Below the pieces are notes generated by a model. The model was not told where the DNA came from. It saw only the letters and a program-made list of their open reading frames with translations, and made no database searches. The position numbers and the translations under genes were made by a program. From Pleurobrachia bachei (taxonomy: Eukaryota; Ctenophora; Tentaculata; Cydippida; Pleurobrachiidae), in contig AVPN01000405.1 in NCBI GenBank assembly GCA_000695325.1, forward strand, positions 5,352 to 43,972: a stretch of 38,621 bases of DNA, read 5' to 3'. This document shows, in pieces, positions 38,366-38,621 of this stretch (position 1 is its first letter; the number at the start of each line of letters is the position of its first letter).

Positions 38366-38621
38366 CCCTGTTAGACCTTCTGCAACTGAGTTGCCTTACC
38401 AACTGTTCAGTTTGGCAGTGAGACGGACCCCATCTTTTATCCTCTCTTGTCCTAAATAATAAAACCTTTTCCGATACAGCAACAGGATTTCAAGTAACCC
38501 CTACCCACTTCGAGTTCGGAAATGGAGAGAAAAATAAGACGTGATTTAATAACTTGGTATAAAATTGGTAATGGTAAGGTCACACGACAGCACACGCCCA
38601 AACCATCTTCTATAATTGTCC

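Overview
The window is nuclear DNA from an animal, most likely a gene-dense invertebrate. Coding regions are split by short GT-AG introns (mostly 75-800 bp), and the gene set is metazoan or opisthokont in type: an inositol polyphosphate kinase, EDC4, LANCL, MCM6, INTS13/Asunder and a glycine N-acyltransferase-like gene. I cannot name the phylum from this sequence alone. No tRNA, rRNA or CRISPR array was seen.

Layout. 1-2655 has no recognisable gene. 2656-6179 is a large inverted duplication (arms about 1.7 kb, 102-bp spacer) carrying an inositol polyphosphate kinase gene: readable on + in the left arm, damaged on - in the right arm. 6927-10183 encodes the C-terminal part of EDC4. 10210-16850 holds three copies of an intronless LANCL gene (copy 2 intact, copies 1 and 3 sharing one frameshifting deletion), mixed with two copies of the 5' exons of MCM6. 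MCM6 continues to 22254, with exons 7-10 present twice. 22640-24050 is a nine-unit, 162-bp tandem array in which each unit repeats the start-codon region of INTS13. INTS13 runs 24294-37041, with exons 8-10 present twice. Nested antisense in its introns are a GLYAT-like gene (25304-26182) with partial copies, and two copies of a two-exon gene for a 79-aa predicted secreted peptide. 37042-38621 is gene-poor and ends in a minisatellite.

Arrangement. EDC4, LANCL, MCM6 and INTS13 lie head to tail on + with about 240-390 bp between stop and next start. LANCL, MCM6 and INTS13 each have a pyrimidine-AG acceptor within about 12 bp upstream of the ATG. This would fit polycistronic transcription with spliced-leader trans-splicing, but that is inference. 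Nearly every gene is partly duplicated, so unmerged haplotypes in a heterozygous assembly are as likely an explanation as true tandem duplication.

Most unusual observation. In six short blocks, five in the right arm of the inverted repeat and one in MCM6 exon 1 (second copy), the sequence is the base-by-base complement of its sister copy WITHOUT reversal. The five are exactly 50 nt and the sixth 51 nt. Inversion gives a reverse complement, so no ordinary DNA rearrangement produces this. A data-processing error or a deliberate in-silico edit is the most likely cause. The blocks remove kinase and MCM6 coding information, so those two copies should not be called as genes from this sequence alone.
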